Source of the DNA: Timema cristinae
Lineage: Eukaryota; Arthropoda; Insecta; Phasmatodea; Timematidae
Direction of reading: 5' to 3'
DNA: 64,000 nt
NCBI GenBank assembly: GCA_039000515.1
Contig: JBCFYV010011172.1
Coordinates: forward strand, 72,551,941 to 72,615,940
Below the pieces are notes generated by a model, which ran no database searches, was not told the origin of the DNA, and was given only the letters and a program-made list of their open reading frames with translations. The position numbers were made by a program, and so were the translations under genes. Below are positions 11,675 to 23,045 of this stretch, one piece after another (position 1 is the first letter of the stretch; each line of letters opens with the position of its first letter).

Positions 11675-14224
11675 ATGGATATGGTTAGGGAAGCTGTCTG
11701 TGTTGTGGCTGAAATGGTTGCTAAAGACATATGCGAAGACCTCAAGAAACATAAAAGGAAGAAAAGAGCTTGGTGAGAAAGTGGACCCAAAGAAGGTCTA
11801 CATTGGGAACATCATACACTTTATGTAAGGAACTAAAGGAAGAAGATCCATCGTCTTATCACAATTTTTTCAGGCTCACAGGTGATGAGTTTCAATATCT
11901 GTTGCTAAAAATTGAATCAAAAATACAAAGAAAGAACACAACAATGAGAGAAGCCTTACCTGCTTCCATAAAACTGGAAGTTACTTTAAGGTATCTGTGC
12001 ACGGGAGATTCCTTCGGTAGTTTATCCTACCTGTTTCGTGTTCCGAAATGCACTATCTCCTGTTTCGTTCCAGAAGTATGCGAGGCAATCTATGAAGGTC
12101 TCCAGGACTTCATTAAGGTATTTACAGCATACTTACTTAAATAAATTAAGTGTATGATTACTAGTACTTTAATAAATTATATATACTGTAGTTTGCTCTA
12201 GCCACTGAAAAACTAAAATATGTATTACTTAAGAATGTCAGATACAGTAAAACTTATAAAAACATCAAATGTACCAGCTATGATTATATTTTTTGTTTAT
12301 TATAATATCTTAAATTAAAAGGAAACACGTAGGAAATTATAGCATGCACAGTACTCGGTACTCTAACTACTATACATTACTACACTATAACAAAATTTTA
12401 CTGTACCAGTTGAGGTTAGGTTGTTAATTATAAGCTTAAGGGGAACATAAAGAAGAAATTATAGTGTCTATAGTACTGTCACTGTTGGTGGGTGATGGGT
12501 CGCGTGGTTGGCTTGGTGTCTGTTCTGACATCTGCTTAACATTAGAAGATGCATTTCCCATTGAGTAGTGCGGTGAGCCACTTGACCATGAAGAATTGTC
12601 ACAGGTAGAAGGCCAAATGTGTGTATTGTAGTGTTGAGGAAACGGTGATGCACGTGAAGTGTGGGGGCGTTCAATTTGTGCCAGATGAGAAGCAGGAGGT
12701 TGTGTTGGATGATTATAATTACGTGTATTGTATTCATGTGCAATTCTCTCCTCCGAAATCATGGTCTGAAACTTCAGTTGCAGCTCAAGAGCTCTACCCA
12801 CATCCATGTTGTTCAACTGTACGGCCAAACTTTTTGCCCACAAGTCAAATTCCGTTTCTTTGAAAGTAGCGGCAGTAGCAGATATAGCTTGCAATTTTGA
12901 AAGGGCTTGTTGAACATGAGGGGGTGGGTTTTGGGAAGAAGCACTTTTGCGCTTCTTATGTAATGTGACTGGGCGTGCCTGTGATGGTATTGGAACACTG
13001 TCACTTTCCACATTCTCTTCCACTGATGGTGGATCGTCATACTCCTCTCCAATATTGGTGTCGTCCTGCCGCGAAGACACGCTGTGTTCTGCTTTTTTTT
13101 TCTAAAAAAAAAAGGTAGATTATCTGTTGTAATGTGACTGTTCGGAGTAGTAACATGTTATATATTTGACAATTAACAGCAGTTGTGTCCATATTAAGGG
13201 CAGGCTTCATGCATGATGACAGTTAAGTTATTTCCCGATTGAATTAATTTTTTTATTAGATTAAAATATTAATAAATAATTTCAATATAAATTATTGATA
13301 CTTTTCCCATAATCAATTGATACAATGAAGAGTCCTTTTCCAGCACCTGTACTAACAACACTTCATTCTACGTACATAGCCTGGAAATTCATAAATAAAA
13401 TCGGGACTAAATTTAATGTGATCCTGCATGAAGAGTGTCCTTAATGGTTAAGTTAAAGTTTTTAAGATGTGTGTAAATTTATAGAACTACACATCAGCTA
13501 TTATTATTTATAGGTGCATTTTTATAGCTGTTTATCATTATAAGTAGCATCATAACACATTTAATTGTTATTTCTGTATATTTCTGTTCAGTGCCCAAGT
13601 ACTAAAGAAGAGTGGAGAGCAATTGAGGAAGGATTTCGTGTCAGATGGAATTTCCCCTCTTGTTATGGTAGTCTGGATGGAAAACATGTGATAATCAAAG
13701 CACCAGCTCATTGTGGATCTGACTACTTCAACTACAAACAACGTAACAGTATAGTACTGCTTGCACTAGTTGATCACGACTATTGTTTTTCTTACATAGA
13801 TTTTGGCGCTAAAGGACGCGCATCAGATGGAGGTGTATTTCGGAATACGACGCTATATGAAAGTATAGAAAGAGGAGAGTTGAATTTACCTGAAGGAAGG
13901 GTTTTTGTGGCTAATGAAGCTTTTCCTCTGACTAGCTACATGATGAAGCCATATGCTCAAAGAGGTTTGAATCTACCAAAGAGGATATACAACTACCGAC
14001 TCTCAAGAGCCCGTAGGATTGTGGAAAACGCATTTGGGATATTGTTGAGTCGTTTCCGTATTTATCGCAGCCCCTTAGAGGTTAAGACAGAATCAGTAGC
14101 TTTGATTGTAAAAGCTTCATGTGCTCTACATAACTGGCTTCGCAAATTAAATCCCTCCTACATCAGCCAGGGGTTGGTTGATGCTGAGCATGTAGATGTC
14201 TGCAGATTTGTCCCTGGATCATGA
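11675..14224 (+). pseudogene. PIF/Harbinger DDE transposase, two exons, broken
   Basis: Exon 1 opens at ATG 11675, stops at TGA 11774-11776, and continues in another frame (RKWTQRRSTLG..., helix-turn-helix-like region with LRYLCTGDSFGSLSYLFRVP) to a donor after 12117. Exon 2 starts at the acceptor after CAG 13591 and reads CPSTKEEW...GSLDGKH to TGA 14222-14224. The junction preserves frame. Family motifs are GSLDGKH (first catalytic Asp), VANEAFPL (second, expected Asp, here Asn) and RRIVENAFG (catalytic Glu). Length is about 350 codons, normal for the family. Two lesions, a frameshift near 11770 and the Asp-to-Asn change, predict an inactive nuclease. The intron holds the accessory gene's last exon on the opposite strand. 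Confidence 0.9.
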
Positions 14225-14940
14225 AGGAAGTTACCAGAAGGAGCTATGCGTGCTATTCCAGCGACACAGCACAGTCATCCCACAACCGTAGCTGCACAAA
14301 GGCGCGAAGAATATTGCCATTATTTCAACACAAATGGCTCAGTCCCTTGGCAAAAGGACATGCTGAACCCTTGTACTGCAGCAATTTGAGTACCGTATTC
14401 AAACATTCGTAATCATTATTGAAGCAACTCTATACATTTTGCAATTAAGTGTTTATTTTATGTTTACAGGCCTATGTGTGTTGTGTGTTTGTACAAACAG
14501 TGAAGATAAATTTGAATATAATATATATCTGTAAAGACATTGTTTGTGTATGCACCCATGTACAGTGCATGTGCATGTCAGCATTTTTGTTTAAATAACA
14601 ATGCATATTATGTTATCATAATTAATTTAACAAGCCACTAAAATAAAACTCATACTTACTAGGTTGCTTTCCGTGTTTTGAATGGCAAGCCGGCGCAAAA
14701 AACCCGGCGACTGTAGTAAACCACATCACACTTGGTTTGTAAACTGAATCTCCACTGCACCCTGACGCTGTACTTGAACGGATTTTCCCCACTTCATGCC
14801 AGTACTGTGAGCGAATATTTTTTATTTTCAATTTGCACTCTTTAACCCCAAAATCATGGGGTACTATCCCACAAAACAGACTCACTACCATACAAATTGA
14901 CAAAATTCATGATAGTATCATCACTCCAACGGCGCGCCAT
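12436..14940 (-). pseudogene. MADF/BESS-like Harbinger accessory protein, two exons, frameshifted
   Basis: Exon 1 (14660-14940) starts MARRWSDDTIMNFVNLYGSE and has the MADF pattern (W...I..FV..Y...LWD...K..IKNIR.QYW.EV). A shift of one base near ACCCCATG (about 14862) puts the two halves of the domain in different frames. A strong donor GTAAGT (14659) joins in frame to an acceptor CAG at 13089-13091; exon 2 (12436-13088) is a low-complexity linker followed by a C-terminal helix (FDLWAKSLAVQLNNMDVGRA) of the kind seen in these partners. Such proteins help the transposase enter the nucleus and bind element ends. Exon 2 lies inside the transposase intron. Confidence 0.8.
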
Positions 14941-15091
14941 GTTAAAAACCGTCGTACGTACACCAACTAGCACGACTGACTCGCACGAAAATCAAACAAT
15001 GTTTGATCGCCGCCTTCGAGCATGCTAGGACCTGTCTAGCATGCTAACTACCGCTGCACGTGCTACTCCTTTGCGACTTAGCATGCTTGCC

Positions 15092-15131
15092 AGACATCTA
15101 GCACGAAAAATCATACCGTGTAAACGCCCCT
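15092..15131 (-). repeat. Right terminal inverted repeat of the Harbinger element
   Basis: 40-bp perfect match to the left repeat, followed by TTA. TAGCATGC-type motifs lie inside at about 15018, 15034 and 15078. Confidence 0.95.
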
Positions 15132-15204
15132 TTATCAGTAGTGGATTAGGCCTACAGGGGATACGACGTTAAAAAAACTGTGCCATATACTCTACCTCAC
15201 GTGG

Positions 15205-16730
15205 AGTGGAAATGAGTATAAAAACTAGACATTACTTATAAATATTAGTTTTTAGGCATACCAGGCCATTAATATTTAGTGATAAATGCAATCGCTATTT
15301 TTCAAACATTACAATTAAATATGTAACGGAGGAACCGAGATACAAGGTAAAACAATAATTCAGTGCGGTTGCACGCTTCCCATGACTATAGTTTCTAAAC
15401 TATCTATCGTACAATAAATATACTGAGGAACATTTTTGATGAAAATTTAATTCTGTTTAGGTATGGTTTAAATTATTTTTACTGTAAAACTAACTTAAAG
15501 GATATATTGAAATAAAAAATATAATTTTAGCATCTTTTTTCCATTGATGTGGCGAAAACAAACCTCAAACGAAGGGGGGAAATTAGTATGTTAATTAGAC
15601 CCTCAAAATGAAGCATCGAACTTTTCGCTTCTGGGATTTTTTTCCGATTAAGAATACCTAACGCCTGGCCTATGACAGCATGGGCTGGTTACAACTTGAT
15701 ATTGCCTCGTATCATTGGAAGCATTCCACTTGTGCAATAAGCAAGGATGTAGAAAGCTCATTCTTATAGGGTGGTTCCGCTAACAGATTCTAGGCGGGTC
15801 CAGACCCCCCCCCCCCCTCCGACTTGCCTTTTCTTCCAAACTTTTCATAGGTAGCAAATAATGTTTTGGGAACTAGTTATGTTGAGATAGTGAGTTGCGG
15901 AGGGGTGGTAGCCTACCCATATAAGCTACAAACTCAACTTTGACAGTTTTATTATTTTAGCTGCTCTTTTGTTCGGGTGTTTCCTCAAGTAGGATCTTAC
16001 AGGTGATAGCAAAAACGTCTGCCTCATTTTCTCGGAGCCCACTTACTCGCTCATTCCAAGAACATCCTGTTTTTCAATACCATATGAATGTATGAGAAAA
16101 GTAGTAGTGTGTGAAATGTTTACATAGCTAATTTTACAAGGTGTCTCTTGAAGGTGGATATTAAAATATTCATTAACTAATATATGGTTGACGACATACA
16201 ATTAAAACTGTAGTTAGAGTAAAAACTTAAACATTAGTTATTTATCTGTATTTGTGGACATTCCAACAAATTCCAGCAGGGGTCCAGTTAATCCTGGGGG
16301 GGGGGGGGGGTGTTAAGACCCCCACCTTTTTATGCCCTTGCCAATAATCTTAGCTATTCAGCCAATGTTTCTGAAACTTTACGGACAAAAGGATTGTCAA
16401 CTTTCATATTAAATTGTCTCCAATATTCAATTTGAATCATTTTCTATCATTTGCGTCTGAGGCACTGCCTAGTCAAATGTACACGTTTTGAATAAACTTG
16501 TTCAAACAGTGTGCGTTGTTTTAAATGTTGGATTGAGCAACATTTCTAAATTTATACTGGTGTGTTGAATTTCACTTCTCATTTGCCACACCTATGGCTA
16601 CATTGAAACTATGCTACCCAGCTCTGTGGACTAGAACAACCTTAGTACATAAGAACAACATTGTTGCCACTAACTTTATTTACAGACCATTCAAACACAG
16701 GGAAGAGACTGTTTAACTTTGTATTTACCC
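15205..16730. other. No gene recognised; homopolymer-rich repeat remnants
   Basis: AT-rich. It contains a C-run at about 15807-15818 and a G-run at about 16297-16310, each near 'gggtcca'. These look like remnants of one dispersed repeat, but no paired ends could be established. Confidence 0.4.
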
Positions 16731-16731
16731 G

Positions 16732-16980
16732 CCTCGGTGGTGTAGTTCTATAACACACTAGATTCGTGTTGAGCTAGACTGCTGATGACAGGGAGATTGT
16801 GGTTCGAATCTCAGTCAGGAAAACTGAGTTTGTTTTCCTAAATGGATTTCCACTCTCTTTCCATGCAAATGTGAGTTCACTTCCTCTAAAGTCCCAATTT
16901 CTAACTCATTAGCATAATTAGTACTTAAGTATATAACCCAAACGAGTAGTAAGACGCGGTGCTAAATAAATAACTTAATA
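16732..16980 (+). repeat. SINE family A, nearly full length
   Basis: Head: 'gcctcggtggtgtagttct' with box-B-like GGTTCGAATCTC. Body and tail end 'cgagtagtaagacgcggtgc' followed by 'taaataaata'. Same tail as the SINEs at 25311, 26152 and 40956. Confidence 0.85.
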
Positions 16981-16984
16981 TTTC

Positions 16985-17561
16985 AGGTGTGTCAAACTGT
17001 TTGATCCTAAGGGCCACATTGAAAATTAAGACTGAGGGGGCCGTATTTAAAAAAAACAAATATTTTCATATGTTTAGGTAGAAGTACCTTATTACTACAA
17101 ACACAGTTAGCCACTATATAAAACTACCAGAAAGATTATATTTTTTACTATAAATTAAAAACCCTTTTATTTGCAATAATGGCATTAGTGTTAGTTTTTA
17201 ATCTTATGCCAAAGTCATCAAGGTTGATAAAAATGTGTCCCCGTTAGCCAAAATCTTTTTTATGTGAGAAAACAAAATAATGTTAACACTACTATGTGCT
17301 CCTAAATATTGCAAATAATTGGGGCTGATTTTCCAAAACTTATGAAATTGATTCCGGTTGAAAAACAAAAAAAGGTCCAAATTTAGTATACTAAACTCAC
17401 AAGATCATTTCCTCAAATTAAGCCAAATTTCCAAATATATATCTATGACCTTTATAAAAATAAGAATCGAGTTGCATTATGTCTAGTCATCATAAGTTCT
17501 GTGGGCCGCACAAAATCAGTGATAGGGCCACATGCCGTCCACAAGTTTGACATGCTGGTTG
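16985..17561. mobile_element. hAT-like MITE with CAG...TGTCAAACT ends
   Basis: The left end is CAGGTGTGTCAAACTG followed by 'ggccacattg'; the right end, read on the other strand, is CAGCATGTCAAACTTG with 'ggcatgtggccc'. This terminal type (CAG..TGTCAAACT then GGCCAC) is common in hAT-derived MITEs. The interior is AT-rich and non-coding. I could not match an 8-bp duplication. Confidence 0.65.
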
Positions 17562-18204
17562 TGTATCTTTATTAGTCTGACGCTTGAAATTACATATTAA
17601 ACTATTTAAATTATAAATTTTGTTACATATTTAAAATTATTAATTAGTTATTTAAATGTAAACTATAATATAAACAACAAATATATGAAACAATTTTGTA
17701 AAAATAAACATAATTTTATACTTTTATTTTTACATTATGTGTGTTTATAGTTAGTTATTCCTTCAATGAAATACACTTTGTCTGATAGTCAAAGGCAAGT
17801 TTCACAAACTCATGTCACATATCTGACCGGCCCACTTATGTGCAATACTTTTATTATAATATCCAGCTTAAGGTCATATACGCACACAGAAAAATTAGTT
17901 TAATTTGAGTATGTATGTAATTTTGAATAACCAAAATCTGCTAAAACTATTTCAAACTGTGCTACATTTTATTTATCACTTTAAATATGTGATTGTAAGT
18001 ATTTTTTATCTAAATCATTTAACAAATATGGCTTTTGAGTATTTCGCTAATCCACATAAAACGTTCGAGAAAATACAGATTATCCCAATAAAATTTATAC
18101 ACACTTTGAATGTTAATATTAAACATGAAAATGAGAGCGAGAATGTTAGATGCACCACTTTTTTTACCTGTGCCTCAGTAATTTGGTAGTGGTATATTGT
18201 ACCC
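17562..18204. other. No gene recognised
   Basis: Very AT-rich, low complexity. The 94-codon frame at 17905-18189 has AT-driven composition and matches nothing known to me. Confidence 0.5.
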
Positions 18205-18640
18205 TATGGCTTCACAACAATGTAAATGAAAATGGTGAAGCCATGTTTATTGTTTGAGAAATCTAAGTTGATCCTTAAGTTTTATTGGAAAACGGAGAAT
18301 GGCATTGAGGTGCAAAGACGTTGTAGAAGTGAACCACCATCAACACGGGTAACACTTGCAAGGTTGTGTGCCATGTTTGAGGCTGATTGAACAGTGTAAA
18401 TGTGAACAAGTGACGATCTGTAAGACCGAGAATGTCAACGGGCTATGAAAGTGTTGCAGCATTGTTACATACACTAACACAATTCTTGAGTAGGAGTAAA
18501 TCAGTAAGACTAAATCCAGTGTTCATCGAATTTTGCGGCGTAGGAAGTGAAAGTCGTACATTCCAAGACTACTCCATGCAATTTATGAGGACAATCCAGA
18601 TAGGTGACTTCAATTTTTTAACTTTTTTTATTTAAAGGTT
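18205..18640 (+). pseudogene. Possible decayed helix-turn-helix (DUF4817-like) ORF of a mobile element
   Basis: Across two frames the sequence reads LILKFYWKTENGIEVQRRCR, a gap, then TLARLCAMFEADGTV, reminiscent of the N-terminal helix-turn-helix domain annotated as DUF4817 that accompanies insect retroelements and DNA transposons. A later frame (18432-18635) continues without clear similarity. Several stops interrupt it. Low-certainty assignment from pattern alone. Confidence 0.3.
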
Positions 18641-18764
18641 TGTATATATAGATAATCCGAACAACATTTGCTCATTCGAGAACTTGTAGAATATATTTGG
18701 GCATTTGGTCGCTGGCCATCTCCCCTTTCACATTTCACACTTGAGTTTCAATGGAATGGGGTGT

Positions 18765-18950
18765 GGGTCAGGGGATTGAATAGTAGCTATCGATTTTCTT
18801 AGAGAGGCAGTCATTACTTCTTTGTTTAATGGTAGCGGTGTAAAGTATGAACTATGATGTCCCTTTCGTTGTAAAAGTCAAACCATGTTTGTTTCCCTTT
18901 ATATGTTTATATCCATCTTTCCTGTACCTTATTCTAAATACTATGTAGTT
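18765..18950. repeat. Single diverged arm related to the foldback at 26998-27463
   Basis: It shares in order 'caggggattgaatagtagc', 'atcgattttcttagagaggc', 'cattacttctttgtttaatg', 'ttgtaaaagtcaaaccatg' and 'tatgtttatatccatctttc' with the right arm of that element. The other arm is absent or too diverged. Confidence 0.65.
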
Positions 18951-20322
18951 AAAGAATTAGTGTTGTAAACTTCATATATTGGATTTGTACAACTACCCAC
19001 AATGTATTTGTGTTGAATTCTAGGTTCAAGTAACTCAATATATCTTTTATGTATGTGAACTGGATTACTTATTACTACCATCACAGCTATCTATATAAAT
19101 TAAAGGTGTTTTATACAATACAAAACTAAATGTCTCCCCCCATCACGATTTAATTTAAAAAAAATCTCTCACATAGATGTTTTATTATCACTCAAATAAG
19201 GTTTTGGTTCAAAAAGTAATGTTAAAGAAGATCACATTTCTCAAGCTTTTGTGACCCACTGCAACAAAAGTAAATATATAATGCATTTTAGAAAATATAC
19301 TTGGCTATAAATGGAAAATGTTGGTCATTTTTCCTCAAAAGAATTGCAATATATTTTCTCAGCCAATTTCTAATACATCATTAAGCTGAATGGATAAAAA
19401 TCAATTTAGGAAGCGAGTAATGTCTTTATTTTCACAAAATTACAGCATGTAGTAGAGTAGAACAATAAATACTTATCTATATGTAAACAGTTCATGCCAT
19501 TAAAATTCTCACTGTAAATTTTTAAATGGTTTATTTATAAAATATAATATTAACTTTAGTAAATATAGATAATTCTTTTTTTAATATAATCTCGAAAATG
19601 TTAATTAAAAATATACTTGTGCATGTCACAGAGAAAGTTGCAACAATTTATTTGATCAAAGTTTTAATCTGTGGTTTATCAACAGGAACCTGGCAATGAG
19701 GTAGTGACGTAAGTCAAGGTGGTCCAACATTTTTCATCCCAAGGGTCAAAGTATTTTTGGTTGTTAGAATATTTCAAATTTTACTGCAAAAAAAAAAAAG
19801 AGTATGTGGTTGCTCCCTAGTCTCTGCACATAAGTCTTTTAACACCAGAAGAGACACTCGGCTCTTGCCCTTGCAGAAAATGAAGAGGGAATAAGAGGAA
19901 GAACCCCAGCAATGCAACCCACTGTAACAGATATACTTCTGTTGAAAACTTCATCACCATATATATTCTGCAACTCTAATGCAAGACAGGAAATTACTCC
20001 TTGTCCCCTTTAAGTATCACTTCCCTACAGTTCCCAACTCACCAATCCTAGAACTGAACAACCAGCCAGTTATCAATACTTACCTCTCGACCTCGTATGG
20101 AATAGAACCAATGCTCCTTTGACCCCAAGTCAAGCAGTCTTAAATACCCATTATCCTATCTCTGGGACACCCTCTCTTAGGACTTTGCTTACATATTTAA
20201 TTGTAGCTTGCTACTTATCAACAATTCCCCTTAAACTGACTGCTGCGGTAAATGTAATTTAGTGAAAAAAATTTGAAAATATATTTTAATTGTGCATGTA
20301 TATCATATAGGATATCTGGCAC
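18951..20322. other. No gene recognised
   Basis: AT-rich. A 12-base A-run lies near 19788. Near 19705 'ggtggtccaacatttttcat' resembles a hAT-type end without a visible partner. Confidence 0.45.
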
Positions 20323-20600
20323 TTTAGCTCAGTGGGTAGGGGTAGTGTGTCTGTCTATTGAGCTAAGGGTCCTGGGTTCAATTCCCCGCATGCCTGAAAA
20401 AATTATCATTGGTGAAATGTGGATTTACCCTTTCACAGTAATGAATTAACGGAGGGGACTGGATGTTGTGCCTGTCCTAGTCTTTAGTTAGATTATAAGC
20501 CACATGAAACTATGACAGGCTATTAGCAGAAAATATATAGCTTGAAGAGAAAACTGCCCAGGATATAGGCTGTAAACTGTAATGGTTGTAGATTAAATGT
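20323..20600 (+). repeat. SINE family B (tRNA-like head, LINE-like tail)
   Basis: Head: 'ctggcactttagctcagtgg' (box A TAGCTCAGTGG) with box B GGTCCTGGGTTCAATTCCC. Tail: 'aactgcccaggatataggct' then 'gtaaactgtaatggttgtag', matching the ends of the LINE fragments at 22104 and 23419 and the SINE at 29210. tRNA-like but not a tRNA gene: no acceptor stem closes. Confidence 0.75.
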
Positions 20601-21779
20601 ATAGGCTATCTATATCAAAACCAAAGATATAATGTGTGTTGAAATATATTTTTAAAGTTCTAACCTTTGCAATATTTCCAATAAGCATGTACTTTGGAAA
20701 TACTTTGTTGTGTATAAAGGTTTAAATTAGTAAGAATAGTCAACAAACCTACCTTAGGGATATTGGAATAGAAATGGTTTTAATAAAACACTAAAAAACA
20801 CATTTTTAAAACAAGCTTTTACTGTCACAGAAAGTGTATTCAGCTCCTAAAGAAACTGTCAGTGAAAGATTGACTTAAAACTGTGTTTTTTAGTAAATTA
20901 TACAAGCAATTTATATTCCAGTATCAGTAAGGTAAGAGTGCGAGCTACCCCTCCTAATTTAAACCGTGATTTAAGCTGGTGCCCAATTCGACCAAATAAA
21001 CTTGATTGTAAAGAATGTTCAGGTATCACACAAATCACAACCATCACCATTTTTGTTGTCATTTTTATGTAGCCAATTAACTTTGACCTAATTTTTGACC
21101 CGTATATCATTTTTTGATTGCATAAGCTACACATAATATTATTCACAAGTTTAGGAGTAAAACTAAATCGGTTTTGGTTTTCAGGGTTGAAATTTACTTG
21201 AGGATGTTCTTCCTTGGCTTAAAAAAATTGTATTTTCCCAAGTCAAATTGAAGATGGCTAATATCAAAGTTTTTGAAGCTTTCCACAATCCTATAGTTCA
21301 GTGCTTAGCTTTGTGGTTGGGCCGTCTCCGATTGAGTTTACAATAACTAAATTAAGGATATAGGATGGGAAACTTGGCCAGGATTGAACTTCAGCTCTCT
21401 GGACTAGTCAAGAGTGATAACCACTACAACTTTCAGTTCTGCATTATTATAATCCATGAAATTTTTTCATTAGTACTTTTTTACACTTATTTATTTTAAA
21501 TTCTTATTATTAATGATCATTTATAAGCAAGTTTGGCATTAGTTATTAATTATAAGAAAGCACCAGTCAGAAAAATTATTAATACAATAATTGTTAATAT
21601 TATGGGTGTACGAAGTCCACTTTTTAAATCTGATGCGAAGCCGAATCAAATTATCTAGCCAAATTGATGCTACAATATTATAAAGAAAGTTTTATATTAG
21701 AAAAATATATCATTCTAGTTATATAACTTTTGGCATTAAATATCATTTACAAAATGTTTTATTGTAAACATTATTAAAA
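20601..21779. other. No gene recognised
   Basis: AT-rich. At about 21360-21430 a 'gggattgaacttcagctctctgg' type string looks like an inverted SINE head remnant. No coding signal. Confidence 0.4.
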
Positions 21780-21839
21780 TATTCTGACCTTCCTTATGGA
21801 CAAGGGATGTGAGAGACAAGTAAAGGGTAGGCCATGGAA

Positions 21840-22140
21840 ATGAAGTTTGTGAGGAGCGTGTTAGCTGACACAAGGTGTACAAGAGATAGTAGAAAAAGTA
21901 ATAGCAAGATTGTATGGACATGTAATGAGGATGGAATGGCAAAGTATACCAAAAAGAAAGATGGAGATGTATATAAGAAAAAGAGTGCAAGGGAGATCAA
22001 GAAAGAGATGAGAAGAAACCGATAACAGCAAGTGATAGGAAAAATAATGGTGGCAAAAGAAGGAAGAACGGTGGAAGGAAAGAGGAAGATTGAGGCATTT
22101 TTCTAAACTGACCTGACCACCTGCTGGAAATAGTTGATCA
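21840..22140 (+). pseudogene. LINE 3' end: reverse-transcriptase C-terminal coding relic
   Basis: The frame contains ARLYGHVMRMEW, then IPKR and QGRSRK, matching the conserved (W/Y)GHV.RM...R.PK....GR.R.+W segment near the C-terminus of many non-LTR retrotransposon polyproteins. It ends with 'aactgacctgaccacctgct' plus 'ggaaatagttgat', a 3' tail shared with other copies here. No RT core remains, so this is a 5'-truncated insertion, the usual LINE form. Confidence 0.6.
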
Positions 22141-23045
22141 GGATGGTCTGACCTGATAAAACAAGTTACTATCACAACATATAATTTTAATTATTTTAGA
22201 TTTTTGTTGTGTGATCATTAATCTGTGGTGTATATAACAGCACAAAATGAAGAAAATCAAATTTAAATGTTTGTTTTTGCATTCAATATCTTTACTGACG
22301 AAGCCTGCATTTTTTCTTCTTCCAAAATTAAGGATGAAGCTGAGAAAAATTCATAGTGAAGACAAAGTTTTTGAAGCTTCGCACACCCATATTTAATATC
22401 CACTTGTTAAGGCAACAGCATAATATGGAGTCATGTTCCACCACGAAATGATGCTCCACATAGGGACAGCATGATGTTGGCACATATTGCACTGGAAAAT
22501 AAAATTTAAGTAACAATTATTTAGACCCATGAATTAGAAATGGGATTAACCAGGTAATATTTTAATAATTGTGACACATTATTACACAGCCACAGCAACA
22601 AGAAAGGGATACATTTTGCATTGGATGGGAAACGATGAAGTGAGGAGGAACAAAGTATGCTTTGTAGTATGAGAAAGTCTGCAGATGGAAGTGAAACAAG
22701 TGTATGTAAAGCAAGTGGGGTACCCAACAGAAGAAAAGGACAAGTTCGAGGGATTAAAAATATACGGTAAAAGAGTGAGGAGGGTATGAAGAAGTGTTAG
22801 GAAATGATGGATGTATTAAACTAAACATCGAAAAGAGGATAGAAGGGTAAGGCCTATACACTTACAAGAAAACTGAAGGCCTCAAAGTTCACAAATAAAA
22901 CACATAATTATATAATTTTTGGAGCACACAGGCCCCTTCTTCAGCAGAAGAAAGTAAAACACATACCAGACTATGGCAGTATGGGGAGAGAAATGAGGAA
23001 GGTGGAAGGCTGCTGGAATTATGTCTACAAAAGAAAGTGAATACA
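22141..23045. other. No clear gene; possible further LINE-derived fragments
   Basis: Purine-rich plus-strand stretches (about 22600-22850, 22960-23045) resemble the composition of the neighbouring LINE ends, but I could not anchor them on a conserved motif. The 22328-22727 minus-strand frames look like shadows of this composition. Confidence 0.35.

Larger units (their letters stand above)
11484..15131. mobile_element. Complete-ended PIF/Harbinger transposon with both genes
   Basis: Perfect 40-bp terminal inverted repeats start AGGGGCGTTTACACGGTATG and lie at 11484-11523 and 15092-15131, flanked by TTA duplications (11481-11483, 15132-15134). The element carries a DDE transposase on the plus strand and a MADF/BESS-type accessory protein on the minus strand, each with two exons. 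Their order along the DNA is transposase exon 1, accessory exon 2, transposase exon 2, accessory exon 1. Subterminal TAGCATGC-type motifs occur at both ends. Perfect ends imply recent insertion, yet both genes are broken, which may mean non-autonomous mobilisation or base-calling error. Confidence 0.93.
8331..15204. mobile_element. Composite interval bounded by ~65-bp inverted repeats
   Basis: Left end (8331-8397): CCATGAGGTAGATGGCAC, a T-run, then AACGTCGTATCCCCTGTAG and 'acctaatcc'. Right end (15137-15204), read on the other strand: CCACGTGAGGTAGAGTATAT, GGCAC, a T-run, then the same AACGTCGTATCCCCTGTAG and 'gcctaatcc'. The enclosed 6.9 kb holds a cysteine-rich decayed ORF near the left end, a Helitron-like unit and a complete-ended Harbinger element inserted next to the right repeat. 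Subtracting the latter leaves ~3.2 kb. No matching target duplication was found, so the superfamily is not assigned. Confidence 0.6.

Noticed and set aside
12621..12900. Plus-strand frames opposite the MADF/BESS exon 2
   Set aside because: Shadows of the minus-strand coding exon.
20323..20400. tRNA-like sequence, also at 6430, 6800, 25320, 26155 and 29215
   Set aside because: Box A and box B are present, but the acceptor stem does not pair and each continues into a SINE body, so these are SINE heads, not tRNA genes.
21736..22175. Serine/leucine/phenylalanine-rich minus-strand frames that look like membrane proteins
   Set aside because: They are the complement of a purine-rich LINE 3' end; the plus strand has the real motif (GHVMRM).
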